Part shown: in pieces, positions 52,651-61,862 of the stretch
Layout: each line of letters starts with the position of its first letter
Position numbering within the stretch: the stretch's first letter is position 1
Translations under genes and position numbers: made by a program
The notes under the pieces: model-generated
Seen by the model: only the letters and a program-made list of their open reading frames with translations
Told to the model about the DNA's origin: nothing
Databases searched by the model: none
Assembly (NCBI GenBank): GCA_902801515.1
Contig: CADCII010000003.1
Span: forward strand, 25,623-89,622
Source of the DNA: an uncultured Lachnospiraceae bacterium
GTDB taxonomy: Bacteria > Bacillota > Clostridia > Lachnospirales > Lachnospiraceae
Length of the DNA stretch: 64,000 nucleotides
Direction: 5' to 3'

Positions 52651-53685
52651 ATGGCAATCACAAAGGAACCTTTCGGAAGCGAGTATACGTTATACACGAT
52701 CACCAACTCTAAGGGAACACAGGTGAAGGTGACAGATCTCGGAGGTACGATCGTCTCAATCCTGTTCGAGGATAAAAATGAAGTGATGAGGGATATCGTG
52801 CTCGGCTATGATACCCCGGAAGAATACCTGAAAAACGGAGGATTCCTGGGAGCATGGGTAGGAAGATCCGGAAACAGGATCGGCCTTGCAAAGTTTGACC
52901 TGAACGGAAAGACTTATCAGCTTCCGGTCAATGATAACGACAACAATCTTCACAGCGGCCCGGACATCTTCAGCTGCCGCAAAGCCAAGACAACGGTCAG
53001 CGGAGAAGATACCATCATTTTCACCATCAAGGACTCAGATCTGAGACAGGGGTATCCCGGAAACTTTATCGGTACCTGCAGCTATACACTGACAAATGAT
53101 GATGCGCTGCGTATCAAGTATACGGGAGAGAGCGACGCAGATACGGTCTGCAACATGACGAACCATTCTTATTTCAACCTTGGCGGCCATGACTGCGGAT
53201 CCATGGAAGACACCATTCTCTGGATGAGCTGCGAGAATTACACTCCGGTCGTTGACAGCCAGGCTATTCCGACAGGAGAATACCGTCCCGTAGCGGGAGG
53301 AGCGTTTGACTTCACGACCGAGAAACAGATCGGGCGTGACATCAACGCGGACGATGAGCAGCTGAAGTTCGTGGGCGGCTATGACCACAACTTTGTGATC
53401 CAGAAGGACAAGGGCATGATGGTCCGCTTCGCTGAAGCATATCAGCCGAAGACCGGCATCTGCATGGAGTGCTACACCGACCTTCCGGGCGTCCAGTTCT
53501 ATGCCGGCAACTTCATTCCTGAGGTTCCGGGAAAGGGCGGAGTGTCCTACAAGCCCAGAGACGGCTTCTGCCTGGAGACCCAGTTCTATCCGAACTCCAT
53601 TAATCAGGAAGGCTTCGCGAAGCCGATCCTGAGGGCAGGAGAAGTGGTCGAATCCGTGACGACCTACCGTTTCACGGTGAGATGA
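52651..53685 (+). CDS. galM: Aldose 1-epimerase (mutarotase)
   Basis: 344 residues; AGGAGGAGAAC upstream. GalM fold with VGRSGNRIGLAKFDLNG, DNNLHSGPDIF (catalytic His region), NMTNHSYFNLGGHDCGS (second His) and GVQFYAGNFIPEVPGKGG followed by a Glu near the end (LETQFYPNSINQEGF, catalytic Glu). It interconverts alpha and beta anomers of aldoses before isomerase or kinase steps. Between terminators, so it is a single-gene unit in the sugar region. Confidence 0.92.
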   Translation: MAITKEPFGSEYTLYTITNSKGTQVKVTDLGGTIVSILFEDKNEVMRDIVLGYDTPEEYLKNGGFLGAWVGRSGNRIGLAKFDLNGKTYQLPVNDNDNNLHSGPDIFSCRKAKTTVSGEDTIIFTIKDSDLRQGYPGNFIGTCSYTLTNDDALRIKYTGESDADTVCNMTNHSYFNLGGHDCGSMEDTILWMSCENYTPVVDSQAIPTGEYRPVAGGAFDFTTEKQIGRDINADDEQLKFVGGYDHNFVIQKDKGMMVRFAEAYQPKTGICMECYTDLPGVQFYAGNFIPEVPGKGGVSYKPRDGFCLETQFYPNSINQEGFAKPILRAGEVVESVTTYRFTVR

Positions 53686-53723
53686 CAATTATTGATAAAT
53701 GACTGACAATTTTTAGCAATGTC

Positions 53724-53776
53724 AATAGCATATAATTGCCGAAATGAAATATTTTGGCAATTATATGCTATTTTTG
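53724..53776 (+). terminator. AT-rich terminator after galM
   Basis: AATAGCATATAATTGCC (53724-53740) and GGCAATTATATGCTATT (53756-53772) are perfect complements around 15 bases, followed by TTTG. The 17-bp AT-rich stem is a clear transcription terminator. Confidence 0.85.
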
Positions 53777-53803
53777 TGTCCGATATCATTTTCGCACCGT
53801 CAA

Positions 53804-53836
53804 AAATAGACTAAAATGTCTCAATTCTGTCTATTT
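53804..53836 (+). promoter_or_regulatory. Inverted repeat in promoter region of sugar ABC operon
   Basis: AAATAGAC (53804-53811) and GTCTATTT (53829-53836) are perfect complements 17 bases apart, with repeats of TGTCT and CGTCAA nearby. It lies about 80-110 bases before the binding-protein gene. A candidate site for the YesN-like regulator at 61863 or another sugar regulator. A TAGAAT -10 candidate is at 53857. Confidence 0.45.
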
Positions 53837-53917
53837 CTTCGTCAATTTGACTGTGTTAGAATGTGTATCGTAGCGGGGAACCGCAAGATCATTATATTTC
53901 CTAAGGAGGAATGAAGA

Positions 53918-54997
53918 ATGAAGAAGTTACTTAGCATCACACTTGCAGCTGCTCTTATGGTTGGCAGCCTCAGCACAGTAGCGTTCGGCGCAGAGACCGA
54001 AGCAGAGATCCTTCCGGGCAACGGACAGAAGATCGGCGTTTCCATGCCGACCAAGGATCTGCAGAGATGGAATCAGGACGGCGACAACATGAAGGCTATG
54101 CTTGAAGAAGCTGGCTATGAAGTTGACCTCCAGTATGCTTCCAACGATGTTCAGACTCAGCTGTCCCAGGTTGAGAACATGATCTCTTCCGGATGTGAAG
54201 TTCTGGTTATCGCAGCAATCGAAGGATCTTCCCTTGGTGAAGCTCTTACGATGGCAAAAGAGAACGAGATCCCGGTATTCGCTTATGACCGTCTGCTGAT
54301 GGACTCCGACGCTGTTTCTTACTATGCAACCTTCGATAACTACATGGTTGGTACTGTTCAGGGTCAGTACATCATTGACACCCTGGATCTTGAGAACGCT
54401 GAAGGCCCGTTCAACATGGAAGCTACCGCTGGTGACCCGGGCGACAACAACGCCGGATATTTCTTCGCAGGCGCTATGGATCTGCTTCAGCCGTACATCG
54501 ACGAGGGCAAGCTCGTTGTTCAGTCCGGACAGATCACCTTCGAAGAAGTTGCTACCGCACAGTGGAAGACAGAGACCGCTCAGTCCAGAGCTGAGAACAT
54601 CCTTTCCTCCAACTACACCGATAAGGACGTTGATGTATGGCTTTGCTCCAACGACTCCACCGCTCTTGGTGTTGAGAACGCTCTGGCAGCAAACTACAAC
54701 GGCAAATACCCGATCATCACTGGTCAGGACTGCGACAAAGAGAATACAAAGAACATGATCGCTGGAAAGCAGAGCATGTCCGTATTCAAGGATACCCGTA
54801 CTCTGGCTAAGCAGGTCGTTAAGATGATCGGCCAGCTGCTGAACGGTGTTGATGTTGATGTCAACGATACCGAGACCTACAACAACAACGTTATCACAGT
54901 TCCGTCCTACCTCTGCGAGCCGGTATTCGCAGATGCGAACAACTACAAGGAACTGCTGATCGACTCCGGTTACTACACCGAAGAGGATCTTGCCTGA
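53918..54997 (+). CDS. ChvE/MglB-type sugar-binding protein
   Basis: 359 residues; TAAGGAGGAATG spacing to the ATG is good. N-terminal signal MKKLLSITLAAALMVGSLSTVAFGAETEA with AFG-A cleavage; there is no lipobox Cys. Periplasmic-binding type I fold: GVSMPTKDLQRWNQDGDNM, VLVIAAIEGSSLGEALTMAKEN, FDRLL-like FAYDRLLMDSDAVSYY and ATAGDPGDNNAGYFF. It closely resembles ChvE/MMSA-type multiple-monosaccharide binding proteins for galactose, xylose or arabinose. It feeds the ATPase and two permeases downstream. A stem-loop after it probably stabilises its own mRNA. Codon use is optimal, suggesting high expression. Confidence 0.92.
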   Translation: MKKLLSITLAAALMVGSLSTVAFGAETEAEILPGNGQKIGVSMPTKDLQRWNQDGDNMKAMLEEAGYEVDLQYASNDVQTQLSQVENMISSGCEVLVIAAIEGSSLGEALTMAKENEIPVFAYDRLLMDSDAVSYYATFDNYMVGTVQGQYIIDTLDLENAEGPFNMEATAGDPGDNNAGYFFAGAMDLLQPYIDEGKLVVQSGQITFEEVATAQWKTETAQSRAENILSSNYTDKDVDVWLCSNDSTALGVENALAANYNGKYPIITGQDCDKENTKNMIAGKQSMSVFKDTRTLAKQVVKMIGQLLNGVDVDVNDTETYNNNVITVPSYLCEPVFADANNYKELLIDSGYYTEEDLA

Positions 54998-55050
54998 TTC
55001 TGAGTAAGGCACAGATTTCCTGAGTAATTGAAATTAAAAAATGATCAGGT

Positions 55051-55078
55051 ATATAGGCGGGTGAATGCCCGCCTATAT
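55051..55078 (+). promoter_or_regulatory. Intercistronic stem-loop
   Basis: ATATAGGCGGG (55051-55061) and CCCGCCTATAT (55068-55078) form a perfect 11-bp stem without a T tract. It sits between binding protein and ATPase, where such stems commonly raise the amount of binding-protein mRNA relative to downstream genes. Confidence 0.65.
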
Positions 55079-55129
55079 ATCTGAAAACAGAAAGTTTCCG
55101 GTCTGAGCGGAATGCTGGAGGGGGATACA

Positions 55130-56674
55130 TTGGCTAAGATATTACTGGAAATGAAGAACATTACAAAGACCTTCCCAGGTGTCAAAGCCTTAGACAATGT
55201 CAATTTTAAAGTGGAAGAGGGCGAGATCCATGCGCTTGTCGGAGAAAATGGCGCAGGCAAGTCCACACTGATGAACGTTCTGAGCGGTATCTATCCGTAT
55301 GGGACCTATGAGGGCGACATTGTCTACGACGGAGAGGTCTGTAAATTTAATAAGATAAAAGACTCCGAGAGTAAGGGAATCGTCATTATCCATCAGGAAC
55401 TGGCGCTCGTTCCCGAGATGACCATCGGAGAGAATATGTACCTTGGAAATGAAGTCGGCAGCAAGGCCGCTATCGACTGGGACAAGACATATTCGGAAGC
55501 TGACAAGTATCTGAAGATGGCGGGACTTACCGAATCCTCCAAGATTAAGGTCAAAGAGATCGGTACCGGCAAACAGCAGCTGGTTGAGATCGCCAAAGCG
55601 CTCTCCAAGCACGCCAGACTTCTGATTCTTGATGAGCCGACTTCTTCACTGAACGAAGAAGATTCCAAGGCTCTTCTGGATCTGATGCTGAACTTCAAAA
55701 AGCAGGGTATGACGATGATCATCATTACCCATAAGCTCAACGAGGTCGCATATGTATCTGACAAGATCACGGTTCTTCGTGACGGCTCTACGATAGAAAC
55801 ACTTGACTGCCACGGCGCCGAGAAGATCTCGGAAGACCGTATCATCAAGGGCATGGTCGGCCGTGAGATGACGAACCGTTTCCCGAAGAGAGAAAATGTA
55901 CCGATCGGCGACGTCATGCTGGAAGTCTCGAACTGGACAGTACAGCACCCCAAGTACACAGAGAGAAATGTTGTCAATGATGTTTCCATGAATGTGCGCA
56001 AGGGTGAAGTCGTTGGTATCTACGGTCTGATGGGCGCCGGCAGAACCGAGCTGGCAATGAGCATCTTCGGCCAGTCTTACGGCACTCTTCTGAACGGCAC
56101 GCTGAAGATTAACGGGCAGGAAGTAAAACTGCGCAAGAGCCCGTCGGATGCGATCAGGCACAAGATCGCATATGTTACGGAAGACAGAAAGGGCAATGGT
56201 CTGGTACTGTCCCAGTCGATCAAGGTCAACACGACTCTTGCGAACCTTGCGGCGGTCTCCAAGAATACCGTGCTTGACAAGGACGCGGAATATGCCGCTG
56301 CCGAAGATTACAGACAGAAACTGAAGACCAAGACTCCGTCTGTGGAGCAGCTGGTCGGCAATCTGTCCGGCGGTAACCAGCAGAAGGTCCTGCTTGCGAA
56401 ATGGATGTTCGCGGAACCGGATATCCTGATCCTCGACGAACCGACAAGAGGTATCGACGTCGGCGCGAAGTATGAGATCTACTGCATCATCAATGACCTT
56501 GCCGCAGCAGGCAAGTCTGTCATCATGATCTCGTCTGAACTTCCGGAAGTCATCGGTATGAGTGACCGGATCTATATCATGAATGCATCCAGGATCGTTG
56601 GTGAGATGCCGGCGTCTGAAGCTACGCAGGAGAACATCATGAGTATGATCCTTGCATCAGGAAGGGGGGACTGA
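55130..56674 (+). CDS. Sugar ABC transporter ATP-binding protein (MglA/GguA-like, two ATPase domains)
   Basis: 514 residues from TTG 55130 ([21 protein letters not shown]), 5 bases after GGAGGGGG; ATG 55112 has no ribosome site. Two ATPase halves: the first has [39 protein letters not shown]; the second has [31 protein letters not shown] and [18 protein letters not shown]. That two-domain shape is typical of monosaccharide importers (MglA, XylG, RbsA, GguA). It powers import with the two permeases immediately downstream. Cytoplasmic. Confidence 0.94.
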   Translation: MAKILLEMKNITKTFPGVKALDNVNFKVEEGEIHALVGENGAGKSTLMNVLSGIYPYGTYEGDIVYDGEVCKFNKIKDSESKGIVIIHQELALVPEMTIGENMYLGNEVGSKAAIDWDKTYSEADKYLKMAGLTESSKIKVKEIGTGKQQLVEIAKALSKHARLLILDEPTSSLNEEDSKALLDLMLNFKKQGMTMIIITHKLNEVAYVSDKITVLRDGSTIETLDCHGAEKISEDRIIKGMVGREMTNRFPKRENVPIGDVMLEVSNWTVQHPKYTERNVVNDVSMNVRKGEVVGIYGLMGAGRTELAMSIFGQSYGTLLNGTLKINGQEVKLRKSPSDAIRHKIAYVTEDRKGNGLVLSQSIKVNTTLANLAAVSKNTVLDKDAEYAAAEDYRQKLKTKTPSVEQLVGNLSGGNQQKVLLAKWMFAEPDILILDEPTRGIDVGAKYEIYCIINDLAAAGKSVIMISSELPEVIGMSDRIYIMNASRIVGEMPASEATQENIMSMILASGRGD

Positions 56675-56676
56675 TC

Positions 56677-57843
56677 ATGAATTCGAGATCCATAAAGGCA
56701 TTCTTAAAAAAGAACACCATGATCATCGCCCTGATCATCGTGATCATATTCTTCTCAGTCACGACAGGCGGCAAGATCCTGTATGCGCAGAATATCAATA
56801 ACCTGTTCTCTCAGAACGCATACGTGTTCATTCTGGCAACCGGTATGCTGTGCACGATCCTGACCGGCGGCAACATCGACCTTTCGGTCGGTTCTGTAGT
56901 CTGCTTCACCGGCGGTATCGGCGCTGTCATGATGGACAGGGGAATCAATGGATTCATCGCGTTCTTCGTTATGATCCTGGTAGGCCTTCTGATCGGAATG
57001 TTCCAGGGATTCTGGGTTGCGTATGTATCCGTTCCGCCTTTCATTGTCACGCTGGCAGGCATGTACGCATTCCGCGGACTGTCCAACGTTGTACTGAACG
57101 GTTATTCGATCGGCGTACGTGATGAGATGTTCCTGAAGGTATTCGGCGGCGGCGCAGACTGCTACATTCCGAATTTCCTGGGCGGCGGCAAACTCAACAT
57201 GACCTGCATGGTCGCAGGAGTAGTGATCGCGGCTCTCATGGTTGTACTGAACATCAAGACCTGGATCGCCCGTAAAGTCAAAGGATATTCCAATGAATCC
57301 ATGACAGTGGAGATCGCAAGGCTGGTTATTTTCGCAGCCCTGATCCTCTGGATCGCGTGGAAGCTTTCGAACTACAAGGGAATCCCGACCGTACTGATCT
57401 GGATCTGCGCGATCCTTATGATTTACCATTACATCACTCAGAAAACCGCGATCGGACGTTATCTCTACGCAGTCGGCGGCAACCGCAAGGCAACGGAGCT
57501 GTCAGGTGTCAATACAAAGAAGGTATTCTTCCTGGCATATTCCAACATGGGCCTCATGGCAGGTCTTGCCGGTGTCCTGACACTTGCGAGAATGGCACAG
57601 GGCAACCCGACCTTCGGACAGGCATATGAGATGGACGCCATCGCAGCATGCTTTATCGGCGGCGCGTCCGCTTACGGTGGAATCGGATCGGTTCCCGGCA
57701 TGGTAGTCGGTGCTATCCTTCTGGGTGTCATCAACCAGGGTATGAGTATCATGGGTATGTCGACCAACTACCAGAGCGTTGTCAAAGGCCTGGTCCTTCT
57801 GGTCGCTGTCATGTTTGACGTCGTATCCAAGAAGAAAGAGTAA
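56677..57843 (+). CDS. Sugar ABC transporter permease 1 (GguB/XylH-like)
   Basis: 388 residues, about ten membrane segments; starts 2 bases after the ATPase stop. Family signature: VFILATGMLCTILTGGNIDLSVGSVVCFTGG and FWVAYVSVPPFIVTLAGMYAFRGL, then YAVGGNRKATELSGVNTKKVFFLAY and the end GAILLGVINQGMSIMGM. It forms the channel for sugar import. The next gene is a paralogue of the same length, so the pore may be a heterodimer. Confidence 0.94.
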   Translation: MNSRSIKAFLKKNTMIIALIIVIIFFSVTTGGKILYAQNINNLFSQNAYVFILATGMLCTILTGGNIDLSVGSVVCFTGGIGAVMMDRGINGFIAFFVMILVGLLIGMFQGFWVAYVSVPPFIVTLAGMYAFRGLSNVVLNGYSIGVRDEMFLKVFGGGADCYIPNFLGGGKLNMTCMVAGVVIAALMVVLNIKTWIARKVKGYSNESMTVEIARLVIFAALILWIAWKLSNYKGIPTVLIWICAILMIYHYITQKTAIGRYLYAVGGNRKATELSGVNTKKVFFLAYSNMGLMAGLAGVLTLARMAQGNPTFGQAYEMDAIAACFIGGASAYGGIGSVPGMVVGAILLGVINQGMSIMGMSTNYQSVVKGLVLLVAVMFDVVSKKKE

Positions 57844-57860
57844 GGGAGGAGGGAAGAAAG

Positions 57861-59027
57861 ATGAAAAAAGATGCTAAAACCGTATTAAAAGAAAATACGA
57901 TGATCATCGTTCTGGTCCTCGTCTATGTATTCTTCATGATCACGACCAAAGGGGCGATCTTCCTGCCGATGAACTTCAATGCACTGATCACTCAGAACGC
58001 ATATGTATTCATCCTGGCGTGCGGCATGCTGATGTGTATCCTGACCGGCGGCAACATCGACCTGAGCTGCGGTTCATTTGTCTGCCTGCTCGGAGCAATC
58101 GGCGGTTATTTCATGGTAATTAAGGGCATGGGAACCGGTGTTTCCATCATCCTGATGCTGCTCGTCGGCATTGCCTATGGATGTGTGCTCGGATTCCTCA
58201 TTGCGTATGTGGATATCCCGCCCTGGATCGCGACCCTGGCCGGATATCTTGCATTCAGAGGTCTCGGAACCCAGGTGCTCAGCTCGAACAGTTCAACAGG
58301 TTCGATCGCACCGTTCCCGCCAAGCTTCCTGACACTGTTCTCCGGTAAGATCTTTTCTACCAAACTGAACGTGCTGAACGTACCCTGCATCGTGGTAGGC
58401 GTTGTTGCTGTCCTGCTGATCGCGTTCATGAACTTCCGTGACCGCGCGAACCGGGTGAAGAAAGGGTACGAGGCAGATTCCCTGGCAGCTGTTGCAGGCA
58501 AGACTGTACTGCTTGGAGCTGTGACTATGCTCTTTGCATACAAACTGGCCCTGGCCGGCGGTATTCCGACAGTCCTGATCTGGGTTGCAGTGATCGTACT
58601 TCTGTACTTCTTCATCACAGGCAAGACCACGATCGGCCGTCACTTCTATGTGGTCGGCGGCAACAAAGAAGCTGCCCGCCTGTCCGGTATTGATACCAGA
58701 CGGATCATGTTCATCGCTTATCTGAATATGGCAGTGATCACAGCGATCACAACCTTCACCGTCATAGCAAGATTCCAGGCCGCGAACTCCACGGCGGGAA
58801 CCAACTATGAGATGGACGCCATCTCCGCATGCTTCGTCGGCGGCGCATCCGCATACGGCGGAGCCGGAACCGTACCGGGCATGATGGTCGGTGCTCTTCT
58901 GATCGGCGTCATCAACCTCGGCATGAGCCTTATGGGAATCGACGCGAACCTGCAGAAAGTCGTCAAGGGCGTAGTTCTTCTCGGCGCAGTCGCATTCGAC
59001 ATCATTTCCAAGAAGAATGCTAAATAA
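57861..59027 (+). CDS. Sugar ABC transporter permease 2 (GguB/XylH-like)
   Basis: 388 residues, paralogue of the permease before it: VFILACGMLMCILTGGNIDLSCGSFVCLLGA, IAYVDIPPWIATLAGYLAFRGLG, YVVGGNKEAARLSGIDTRRIMFIAY and GALLIGVINLGMSLMGID align along the full length. Tandem duplication of the permease followed by divergence is likely. The segment around LTLFSGKIFSTKLNVLNVP differs most. A terminator follows about 25 bases after the stop. Confidence 0.93.
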   Translation: MKKDAKTVLKENTMIIVLVLVYVFFMITTKGAIFLPMNFNALITQNAYVFILACGMLMCILTGGNIDLSCGSFVCLLGAIGGYFMVIKGMGTGVSIILMLLVGIAYGCVLGFLIAYVDIPPWIATLAGYLAFRGLGTQVLSSNSSTGSIAPFPPSFLTLFSGKIFSTKLNVLNVPCIVVGVVAVLLIAFMNFRDRANRVKKGYEADSLAAVAGKTVLLGAVTMLFAYKLALAGGIPTVLIWVAVIVLLYFFITGKTTIGRHFYVVGGNKEAARLSGIDTRRIMFIAYLNMAVITAITTFTVIARFQAANSTAGTNYEMDAISACFVGGASAYGGAGTVPGMMVGALLIGVINLGMSLMGIDANLQKVVKGVVLLGAVAFDIISKKNAK

Positions 59028-59052
59028 GATGCAGTAGTTGTGTTACAATACA

Positions 59053-59083
59053 GGAGATCTGCTTATGGCGGATCTCCTTTTCC
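59053..59083 (+). terminator. Terminator after sugar ABC operon
   Basis: GGAGATCTGC and GCGGATCTCC form a stem with one mismatch, followed by TTTTCC. Confidence 0.8.
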
Positions 59084-59092
59084 ATTCAAAGA

Positions 59093-59184
59093 TGAACAAG
59101 AGCCTGCTTGTGAACAAGTGCCTGTCACTCGTTCATAAACAAGTGACAAACAAGTGACAGGCACTTGTTCAAAGTCACTTGTTA
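59093..59184. repeat. Dispersed palindromic repeat, copy 5
   Basis: The longest copy: GAACAAG-type modules at 59094 and 59112, the TGCCTGTCA core at 59119, AAACAAGTGACA twice (59137 and 59148), then GGCACTTGTTC and CACTTGTT. It ends about 20 bases before the GTG start of the next gene and fills the gap between two operons. Confidence 0.75.
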
Positions 59185-59205
59185 GATAACAGGCGGGAGT
59201 ACCCT

Positions 59206-60231
59206 GTGAAACGGTTATTATTTCTGATGGCGGCAGTGCTGTCTATGGCCGGGATTATTCTGGCCGGAATCTACGTATACTATCAAAACAGAGCCCAGGA
59301 ACTTGGGTTTGATAATGCTGCGTCAAAAGAGTACGGGCGGCACTATGTTTTTGTGTCCTCCGATTCTTCCAAGATGATGCAGGATATCTTTGATGATATT
59401 TATCAGGCCTGTGACAGTACCGGGGCTTATCTGGAATGGTGCGGGAAGGGAACACAGCGCAGATATACCGCTGCGGAATGCATCGACATGGCCATTGCGA
59501 TGGGAGCGGACGGGATCATCCTTTATCCGGATGGAAGCAGCACCCTGGAGGCGTCTATCAAACAGGCACAGGATGAGGGGACCCCGGTTGTGACTATTCT
59601 CAGGGACCTGTCGGATTCGGTGAGAGTGAGTTACGTAGGCGTGTCCAATTACCAGATGGGTGAACAGTACGGCGGATGGCTGCTCAGCCTCATGAATAAC
59701 GGGACGAGCCGGGTGTGCCTGCTGCAGGATTCCGGTGACTCTGAAAATGAGATCCAGCTTCTGTTTACACAGACTGTGCAGGCTGTGCGCAATGGTTCTT
59801 CTGATGATGAGAAGATGGAACTGGTCACAAGGAGCGTGGACAGTACGGTTGATTTTGACGCTGAGGAAGTCATCAGGGATATTCTTCTGGATGAGAACAG
59901 ACCGGATATCCTGATCTGCCGCAACAGTGTACAGACCGAATGTGCCATCCAGGCGCTTGTTGACTACAACCTGGTCGGAAAGGTCCATGTAATCGGGTAT
60001 TACCTGACAGATACGATCCTGGCTGCGCTCAGGCAGGACCTGATCCCGGTCACGATGATGATCGATACAAAAGCCCTGGGACAGGACTGCGCCCAGGCGC
60101 TGGATGAATATCTGGATATGGAGAGGACCAGCAATTATTACAACATCCGGCTGGACAGTATCACACCGGTCACGATGGGCCGCTTTGCAGAAGCGGACCG
60201 GCCGGCGGATAAGGGGGAGGATGCAGCATGA
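59206..60231 (+). CDS. Membrane-anchored sugar-binding sensor protein (XylFII-like)
   Basis: 341 residues from GTG 59206 (MKRLLFLMAAVLSMAGII), with GGCGGGAG upstream; the TTG at 59179 lies inside the repeat. One N-terminal membrane segment holds it outside the cell. The periplasmic-binding type I fold follows (MGADGIILYPDGSSTLEASIKQAQDE, VSYVGVSNYQMGEQYGGWL, DILICRNSVQTECAIQALVDYNLVG). No lipobox or transport genes of its own; the histidine kinase starts 4 bases before its stop. This matches three-component systems (XylFII-LytS-YesN) in which a binding protein presents the sugar to the kinase. Confidence 0.85.
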   Translation: MKRLLFLMAAVLSMAGIILAGIYVYYQNRAQELGFDNAASKEYGRHYVFVSSDSSKMMQDIFDDIYQACDSTGAYLEWCGKGTQRRYTAAECIDMAIAMGADGIILYPDGSSTLEASIKQAQDEGTPVVTILRDLSDSVRVSYVGVSNYQMGEQYGGWLLSLMNNGTSRVCLLQDSGDSENEIQLLFTQTVQAVRNGSSDDEKMELVTRSVDSTVDFDAEEVIRDILLDENRPDILICRNSVQTECAIQALVDYNLVGKVHVIGYYLTDTILAALRQDLIPVTMMIDTKALGQDCAQALDEYLDMERTSNYYNIRLDSITPVTMGRFAEADRPADKGEDAA

Positions 60232-61853
60232 ACAGATCTAGGCGCCCCCGGATCCTGAAGAGTGTGCAGTCCCGCATCACGGCCGTGCTGACCGTGGTAC
60301 TGCTTATGGTCCTGATCGTCAATATCTTTATATTCCGCGAGAGCAGAGTCATGGTACAGAGGATCAATGACGTCTTTGCGTCCAATGCAACGATCATTCA
60401 GCTCTCGGACACACTGGAGACCGCACAGTCAAGTCTCTATGGATACCTGAGCACAAAGAGTTCGGCATCTCTGGAAGATTTCTACCGGTATGAGCAGGAA
60501 CTGCGGGCAAGGACTGATACGCTGAACGACCGGGTAGTCGATAATGACATCCTGATGCTGGAGAAAAACATCCGGGTAATGACAGACAGCTACCTGAATA
60601 CTTCGGAGAATGCGATCCAGGCAAGGCGCGGAAGAGACGTTGAAGAATACAAGAAAGACTACGCCCAGGCCAGCGCTCTGTTCGGATACATCAACAGTTA
60701 TATCTATATACTGAACAGCAGCAGGTTCCGTCAGAACTCGGAGAATTACCAGGAACTGCTCGAGGTCATAGAGACACTGGAGCAGACCTGCATGATCCTG
60801 ATTTTTGCCGTCAGTGCGCTGGCGCTGTTCTTTGCGTCGCTGCTGGTGCGGGCCATGATCAGTCCTCTTGGAGCACTCGCAAGGGCTGCCTACCGTGTGG
60901 CGGACGGCGACTTCAGTGTCGAGGTTGCCGTGTCACAGAGAGAGGATGAAGTCGGAGTAGTCACCAACGCCTTCCACAGGATGCTCAACAGCATTCGCGC
61001 ATATATCAGCAGCCAGCGTTCGTCCATGGAAAAAGAGGCTCAGATGAAGGAAAATGAACTCGCCATGGAAGCGCATCTGAAGGAAGCACAGCTCAAGTTT
61101 CTGCAGGCACAGATCAATCCTCATTTCCTGTTCAACAGTCTGAATGCCGGCGCCCAGCTGGCGATGATGGAAGGCGCTGACCGGACGGAGGTCTTTCTGT
61201 CCAGAATGGCGGACTTCTTCCGCTACAATGTCAAGAAGACCGGAGGCGATGCTTCACTCAGAGAAGAACTGGATTCGGTCGACAATTATATCTACATCCT
61301 CAACGTCCGCTTCTCAGGGGATATTCACTATGAGAAAGAGGTAGACGGAGAGATCGACATCGACAGCATCCGCATGCCCAGCATGATCCTCCAGCCGATC
61401 GTGGAGAACGCGGTACAGCACGGGATCCATGATGACCAGGAGAGCGGAGTGATCACCTTGTCAGCCGAGTTTGTGGAGCCTGATGAAAATGAAGCAGGAC
61501 TGTCCTGCGTGCGTGTCACTGTCTCAGACAATGGCACCGGTATGACAGGCGACCAGATCAGAGCGATCATGCAGCGGCCGGAGGCAGCGAAGGATACTGC
61601 CGCGGCGGAGCAGGATCCCGGAGGCAGTGATGAGTCCAGGGACAGCAATTCCACAGGAGTAGCCCTGGCCAATGTCATTTCCAGACTGGAACTGTATTAT
61701 GGAAAAGAGAACCTGTTCAGTATCTGGAGTGACGGCCCGATGTGCGGGACCGAGGTCAGCGTACTGCTTCCTCTGGAGAGGGAGGACACAGCTGCTGAGC
61801 AGGGAGACGATACGGCAGAGATTTTGTTGACAGAAGATGAAGAGGAGCTGTAG
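60228..61853 (+). CDS. Sensor histidine kinase (YesM/LytS-like)
   Basis: 541 residues from ATG 60228, overlapping the sensor gene. Two membrane segments (~20-40 and ~185-210) enclose an outside helical domain of ~150 residues. A HAMP domain follows (MISPLGALARAAYRVADGDFSVEV) and then the His_kinase module: LQAQINPHFLFNSLNAGAQLAMM holds the phospho-accepting His, with VENAVQHGIHDDQ as the ATP N-box and SDNGTGM the G-box. It phosphorylates the AraC-type regulator downstream when the sugar sensor is loaded. Confidence 0.92.
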   Translation: MNRSRRPRILKSVQSRITAVLTVVLLMVLIVNIFIFRESRVMVQRINDVFASNATIIQLSDTLETAQSSLYGYLSTKSSASLEDFYRYEQELRARTDTLNDRVVDNDILMLEKNIRVMTDSYLNTSENAIQARRGRDVEEYKKDYAQASALFGYINSYIYILNSSRFRQNSENYQELLEVIETLEQTCMILIFAVSALALFFASLLVRAMISPLGALARAAYRVADGDFSVEVAVSQREDEVGVVTNAFHRMLNSIRAYISSQRSSMEKEAQMKENELAMEAHLKEAQLKFLQAQINPHFLFNSLNAGAQLAMMEGADRTEVFLSRMADFFRYNVKKTGGDASLREELDSVDNYIYILNVRFSGDIHYEKEVDGEIDIDSIRMPSMILQPIVENAVQHGIHDDQESGVITLSAEFVEPDENEAGLSCVRVTVSDNGTGMTGDQIRAIMQRPEAAKDTAAAEQDPGGSDESRDSNSTGVALANVISRLELYYGKENLFSIWSDGPMCGTEVSVLLPLEREDTAAEQGDDTAEILLTEDEEEL

Positions 61854-61862
61854 GAGGAGAAC

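Noticed and set aside
53927-55012. 361-residue antisense ORF opposite the sugar-binding protein
   Set aside because: A product of strong codon bias on the + strand gene; ends and starts follow that gene's borders.
59179-59205. TTG start at 59179 for the sugar sensor gene
   Set aside because: Falls within the palindromic repeat; the GTG at 59206 has a proper ribosome site and begins a normal membrane anchor.
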